From Pacificibacter marinus (GTDB taxonomy: Bacteria > Pseudomonadota > Alphaproteobacteria > Rhodobacterales > Rhodobacteraceae), in NCBI RefSeq assembly GCF_018860505.1, contig NZ_JAHKPU010000032.1, forward strand, positions 62,001 to 126,000: a stretch of DNA of 64,000 nt, in the 5' to 3' direction. This document shows positions 60,367-64,000 of this stretch, in pieces (the stretch's first letter is position 1; every line of letters begins with the position of its first letter). Position numbers and translations under genes: made by a program. Below the pieces are notes generated by a model. The model saw only the letters and a program-made list of their open reading frames with translations. It made no database searches and was not told the origin of the DNA.

Positions 60367-61260
60367 ATGGCGACAAAAATTTTCCAGACAGCGCCCATTG
60401 GTGAGGTTGAGTCAAAATCACACCCGCGCTTAGCAAGCGCGCGCAATCAGTCTAACGATGCGCCGGACATCCCGATGCCTGCCGCCTATCGCGTGACCCC
60501 TTTGGCGCGCATGTCAGCGCCGAACACCAAATGGCGTACAGAAGCGATGCGCAGCCACCGTTCGCCAACATTACTGTGGTTCACACGCGGCCAAGGGCGG
60601 CTCACTGTTTCAGGAGTCACCCGTGGGTTTGGTGGACACAATCTGATATTTTTACCGAAGCATACGATGTATGGCTTTGAACCTATTGGCCAAGTGTATG
60701 GATTTATCGTACATCTTGCCGATGATCCCGCGCTCAATCTGCCCGAGGAACCACTTCACATGCGGTTTTCGGACTTGGCGCAACAAAACGAAGTCACTCA
60801 TATGATCGAAAATCTCGCCCGCGAGATAGATCACGATGGGTCCAACAAAGATCGCGCCCTGTTTTTACAAGCGGGTTTGATTTCTGTTTGGCTTGAGCGC
60901 CAGATCGAAAACATGCCCGATTACGATATGACGCCTGATGCCTCGCGGCGTTTGGCGGCGGCCTTCACAGCTTTGGTGGAACAAGATTTCAAACAAACGC
61001 ACAGTGTAAGCGATTACGCTGCGTCCTTGGGTGTAACGGCCACGCATTTATCGCGAGCCTGCAATATTGCTTCTGGGCGTCCGGCTTCGGCCATTGTTGC
61101 GGATCGGGTGTATTTTGAAGCGCGTCGTATGCTTAAAGAAACAAAATATCCTGTGAAAGCCATCAGCGAAAGCCTTGGGTTTCACTCGCCTGCTTACTTC
61201 ACGCGGGCGTTTCAAAAGCAAACAGGCCTGACACCAAGTGCTTTTCGCAAAGCAGATTAA
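60367..61260 (+). CDS. AraC family transcriptional regulator
   Basis: A 297-residue regulator. The N-terminal ~170 residues include a cupin-like segment (LWFTRGQGRL, LIFLPKHTMYGF) for ligand sensing. The C-terminal double helix-turn-helix spans about 195-297 and ends PAYFTRAFQKQTGLTPSAFRK, the AraC signature. No catabolic genes adjoin, so the target is unknown. Confidence 0.92.
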   Translation: MATKIFQTAPIGEVESKSHPRLASARNQSNDAPDIPMPAAYRVTPLARMSAPNTKWRTEAMRSHRSPTLLWFTRGQGRLTVSGVTRGFGGHNLIFLPKHTMYGFEPIGQVYGFIVHLADDPALNLPEEPLHMRFSDLAQQNEVTHMIENLAREIDHDGSNKDRALFLQAGLISVWLERQIENMPDYDMTPDASRRLAAAFTALVEQDFKQTHSVSDYAASLGVTATHLSRACNIASGRPASAIVADRVYFEARRMLKETKYPVKAISESLGFHSPAYFTRAFQKQTGLTPSAFRKAD

Positions 61261-61311
61261 AAGGTGGTTACGGCCTAAGCCAGATAGGGCAACATGCTTG
61301 GCGGTATGATA

Positions 61312-61923
61312 CTAGCTGCCCCAGATCACACGCACATAGTTTTTGGTTTCTTTATAAGGCGGCACGCCACCGTATTTTTCAACAGCGCCCGGCCCCGCGT
61401 TATAAGCGGCCAAGGCCAAACGCCATGTGCCGAATTTATTGTACATCTGACGCAAATACCGTGCGCCACCTTCTAGGTTTTGATGCGGATCATTTGGGTT
61501 TACGCCCAAGGTTTTTGCGGTTTGCGGCATCAGTTGTGCCAACCCCAACGCGCCTTTGTGTGATTTTGCCTGTGGATTCCAGCCGCTTTCTTGCTGAATG
61601 AGGCGCAAAAACAGATCGGGCGGAACGTTGTTACGCTGCGCGATACTGCGCGCGACAGCCAAATATTCACCTTTATAAGATCCAGAATAGGGCAAGCCCG
61701 ATGCCCCAGGAATCATGGCGGTCGTGGGCCTAAGGGACACTGATCCAGAATACTGTTCGCTGGCACGCCCATCTAAGACACTCAATTGAAACGCATAAAT
61801 CGACCCGCGCGATTTTGTGCCAAAGATCAGATCTTCGGCTTGTGCAGAGGTGCCAACCAAAACACTGGCAAAAAAACTCGTCACAGCTATAGAAGTGGCG
61901 CAAAGCTTGGTCGCAAGGGTCAT
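61312..61923 (-). CDS. Lytic murein transglycosylase (SLT domain)
   Basis: A 203-residue exported protein. The signal peptide ends near 29 (AQA). The SLT domain covers about 90-200: catalytic Glu112 in QQESGWNP, then [13 protein letters not shown] and [17 protein letters not shown]. It cleaves the glycan strand with anhydromuropeptide formation. The start was placed at 61923, since the upstream frame lies in the divergent ssb promoter. Confidence 0.93.
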   Translation of the reverse strand: MTLATKLCATSIAVTSFFASVLVGTSAQAEDLIFGTKSRGSIYAFQLSVLDGRASEQYSGSVSLRPTTAMIPGASGLPYSGSYKGEYLAVARSIAQRNNVPPDLFLRLIQQESGWNPQAKSHKGALGLAQLMPQTAKTLGVNPNDPHQNLEGGARYLRQMYNKFGTWRLALAAYNAGPGAVEKYGGVPPYKETKNYVRVIWGS

Positions 61924-62084
61924 ATAAAATCGTCCACCATAAGTACCGGCGCAATATAGGACGCAGCACGTCACATTCCAAGCCCAGACATCGGCAAAGA
62001 GCGCCGATCCGCCGCTTTTTCCCTTTCAAACTGCCGCGTGGGATGGTGTAACAGACCAAACGAGAATCTAACGGGAGACGCGAT

Positions 62085-62588
62085 ATGGCGGGTTCGGTCA
62101 ACAAAGTGATCATCATTGGCAATTTGGGACGCGATCCCGAAGTGCGTAGTTTCCAAAACGGCGGCAAAGTGTGCAACCTGCGCATCGCGACATCCGACAC
62201 TTGGAAAGACAAAACCACAGGAGAGCGCAAAGAGCGCACCGAATGGCACTCTGTCGCGATTTTCCAAGAAGGTCTTGTGCGCATCGCTGAACAATATCTG
62301 CGCAAAGGTTCAAAAGTTTACATCGAAGGCAAATTGCAAACCCGCAAATGGCAAGACCAATCTGGCGCTGACCGCTACTCAACAGAAGTGGTTCTGCAAG
62401 GCTTTGACGGTGTTTTGACAATGCTTGACGGACGCAGCGAAGGCGGCCAAGGGGGCGGCGGTAACTATGGTGGCGGCTCTGGCGGTTACGATCAAGGCGC
62501 GTCCTCAGGCGGCTATGGTGATGGTGGGTCTTCTGCGCCAGCCGGTGGCGGTCGCTCCAGCATGGATGACGACGAAATTCCGTTCTAA
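62085..62588 (+). CDS. ssb: Single-stranded DNA-binding protein
   Basis: A 167-residue SSB. The OB fold covers ~1-112 ([19 protein letters not shown]). A Gly-rich linker follows (about 118-155), and the acidic interaction tip ends DDDEIPF. It protects single strands and recruits repair proteins. Monocistronic, with a terminator. Confidence 0.97.
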   Translation: MAGSVNKVIIIGNLGRDPEVRSFQNGGKVCNLRIATSDTWKDKTTGERKERTEWHSVAIFQEGLVRIAEQYLRKGSKVYIEGKLQTRKWQDQSGADRYSTEVVLQGFDGVLTMLDGRSEGGQGGGGNYGGGSGGYDQGASSGGYGDGGSSAPAGGGRSSMDDDEIPF

Positions 62589-62629
62589 AAGCAACGCGCT
62601 TGATCACTTCAAATCGATATCTTGAAAAT

Positions 62630-62656
62630 AGGGCTGGCATACGCTGGCCCTTTTTT
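62630..62656 (+). terminator. Terminator of ssb
   Basis: AGGGCTGGC pairs with GCTGGCCCT (two G-T pairs) around ATAC, followed by six Ts, 42 bases past the stop. Confidence 0.82.
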
Positions 62657-62769
62657 AGTGTGCAAGGATATTGTGAAAGGCACACAGAACGCACAGATAT
62701 GTGAACGCCATAGGGGTTGTGATGGCCTGTGATGCGCCCTTTATCTAAGGCAACAAAAGGAACACGCAC

Positions 62770-63066
62770 ATGACAGCACAAAGCCAAGACCGCCAACAGC
62801 CCAAAGCCGTTCTTCACCGTATGGATTTGCCGAATTACACCTGCGGCTATGGCACTGCGGCGTTAAATCTGCTTCAAAGCAACGGTTTTGACGTCGAAGA
62901 CCATGTCTTACGCACGCGTCATGAAACAGATGCCTTCAAAGACAAACATCACATCACGACAACACCGCTGATCTTTATCGATGGCGTCAAAATTGGCGGT
63001 TTCACAGATTTGCAAAAACACATCAAAGCGCAAAAACCGAAACGAAAAGGGCTTTTCTCGCGCTAA
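62770..63066 (+). CDS. Glutaredoxin-like protein with a single active-site cysteine
   Basis: A 98-residue thioredoxin-fold protein. The active site reads T-Cys25-G-Y-G in place of the CPYC of dithiol glutaredoxins, and it has no second Cys. TTPLIFIDG carries the cis-Pro loop and GGFTDLQ the glutathione-binding GG motif. CGYG is nearest to the CGFS class, but the usual final Ser is Gly. Likely glutathione-dependent thiol or iron-sulfur transfer; precise role open. Confidence 0.85.
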   Translation: MTAQSQDRQQPKAVLHRMDLPNYTCGYGTAALNLLQSNGFDVEDHVLRTRHETDAFKDKHHITTTPLIFIDGVKIGGFTDLQKHIKAQKPKRKGLFSR

Positions 63067-63116
63067 GTCTTGTTAAGGCTTGGCTCTTTCTTGTTAAGTT
63101 TCGGCACTTTAAAGGC

Positions 63117-64000
63117 CTAACGTGCGCGCAGACCGTCCTCGATTACCTTGAGAACAGCCTCGCGTGGAACGTCCGATGTCACAAAGCTTTCTCCGATGGA
63201 ACGTGCCAAAATAAAGCGCAACTGACCATCCAGCACCTTTTTGTCTTGCGCCATCAGATCGACCAGTGCCTCGGCTGACGGTAAATCACCCTCGATGTCT
63301 TTTAGATCGCATTTCATGCCCATAGCCTTGATCTGTGCGCGCACGCGACTTGGGGCTTCCTGCGAGCACAGCCCCAGACGCGCGGACAGTTCGTAAGCCA
63401 AAGCGCAGCCAATCGCCACGCCTTCGCCGTGCAGCAATCTATCAGAGTATCCCGTGGCGGCTTCCAAAGCGTGACAAAAGGTATGTCCCAAATTCAATAG
63501 AGCCCGATCACCCTGCTCCGTCTCGTCGCGTACAACAATTTCAGCCTTCATTTCAACGGATCGTTTCACCGCATAAGTACGCGCGGCGATATCGCCAGAG
63601 GCCATTAGAGGCCCATTTGCCTCAAGCCATTCAAAAAACGCCTCGTCGCCTAGCATCCCGTATTTCACAACTTCACCGCAGCCCGATAGAAAATCGCGGG
63701 ACGTCAAAGTGCCAAGAACGGACACATCGGCCAAGACCAATGACGGCTGATGAAAAGCACCGATCAAGTTTTTGCCCGCATCGGGTGAATTGATACCGGT
63801 TTTGCCACCAACAGAGCTGTCAACTTGGGCCAAAAGAGAGGTCGGAATTTGAACAAAGCGCACGCCGCGCCGCAAAATAGAGGCCGCAAAGCCCGCCAGA
63901 TCACCAATCACACCACCGCCAAAAGCAACCACAACATCGTTACGTTCGACCTTTTGCGCGAGTAACCATTCGACGGATTTGGTCAGTTCAGCCCAGCATT
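63117..64000 (-). CDS. aroB: 3-dehydroquinate synthase AroB, C-terminal part (cut by window edge)
   Basis: About 294 codons are present; the N-terminus lies beyond the right edge. The frame continues upstream of the first in-window start-like codon, reading AELTKSVEWLLAQ. VAFGGGVIGDLAGF is the NAD loop, and PTSLLAQVDSSVGGKTGINS (seen in part) and LNLGHTFCHALEA supply metal and substrate residues. It makes dehydroquinate in the shikimate pathway, following DAHP synthase. Confidence 0.95.
   Translation of the reverse strand, partial: CWAELTKSVEWLLAQKVERNDVVVAFGGGVIGDLAGFAASILRRGVRFVQIPTSLLAQVDSSVGGKTGINSPDAGKNLIGAFHQPSLVLADVSVLGTLTSRDFLSGCGEVVKYGMLGDEAFFEWLEANGPLMASGDIAARTYAVKRSVEMKAEIVVRDETEQGDRALLNLGHTFCHALEAATGYSDRLLHGEGVAIGCALAYELSARLGLCSQEAPSRVRAQIKAMGMKCDLKDIEGDLPSAEALVDLMAQDKKVLDGQLRFILARSIGESFVTSDVPREAVLKVIEDGLRAR

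Overview
This window looks like a chromosomal segment from a marine alphaproteobacterium of the Rhodobacterales (Roseobacter group). The evidence is the ctrA-sciP cell-cycle pair with a GANTC site and a near-consensus CtrA box upstream, LpxI rather than LpxH in the lipid A cluster, TrmFO next to GluQRS, a class II DAHP synthase, Hint/RTX repeat proteins and moderate GC. The genus cannot be fixed from sequence alone. Most of the window is housekeeping DNA with tight ATGA/TGATG/TAATG gene overlaps. The accessory-looking parts are the two Hint/RTX genes and the long gap that follows them.

Layout, left to right. 1-3.8 kb: a sugar catabolism/uptake operon on the minus strand (LacI regulator, TIM-barrel isomerase, Gfo/Idh/MocA dehydrogenase, truncated sugar ABC ATPase) with a LacI-type operator. 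4.1-4.3 kb: a possible transposase remnant. 4.4-11.8 kb: the complete phosphate regulon phoR-pstSCAB-phoU-phoB, with a Pho box before pstS. 12-16.5 kb: a conserved hypothetical gene, gamma carbonic anhydrase, guanylate kinase, a PAS-type protein and class II DAHP synthase. 17-22.6 kb: a branched-chain amino-acid-type ABC operon (livK-livG-livF-hypothetical-livH-livM). 22.7-28.9 kb: two paralogous Hint/RTX proteins, the larger with a higher-order repeat of about 95 residues and embedded beta-sandwich modules. 28.9-30.7 kb: a mostly gene-free stretch with one tRNA-Leu(CAA).

30.7-38.9 kb: a YqaA/DedA-type membrane protein, DsbB, GyrA, an outer-membrane beta-barrel, TrmFO, GluQRS, HisI and a NifU/IscU-like scaffold. 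39-44.7 kb: a 40-residue membrane miniprotein, recG, ligA, ctrA and sciP. 44.8-46.6 kb: mnmA and a four-helix membrane protein. 46.7-59.2 kb: the long minus-strand envelope operon pyrH-frr-uppS-cdsA-dxr-rseP-(43-residue miniprotein)-bamA-ompH-fabZ-lpxA-lpxI-lpxB, which joins isoprenoid, phospholipid, outer-membrane protein and lipid A synthesis. 59.3-64 kb: miaA, an AraC regulator, a lytic transglycosylase, ssb, a single-cysteine glutaredoxin and truncated aroB.

No CRISPR array, intact insertion sequence, prophage or defence system is visible. The best leads for something undescribed are the twin Hint/RTX proteins with their super-repeat, the two short membrane miniproteins, and a few perfect palindromes in divergent promoter regions.
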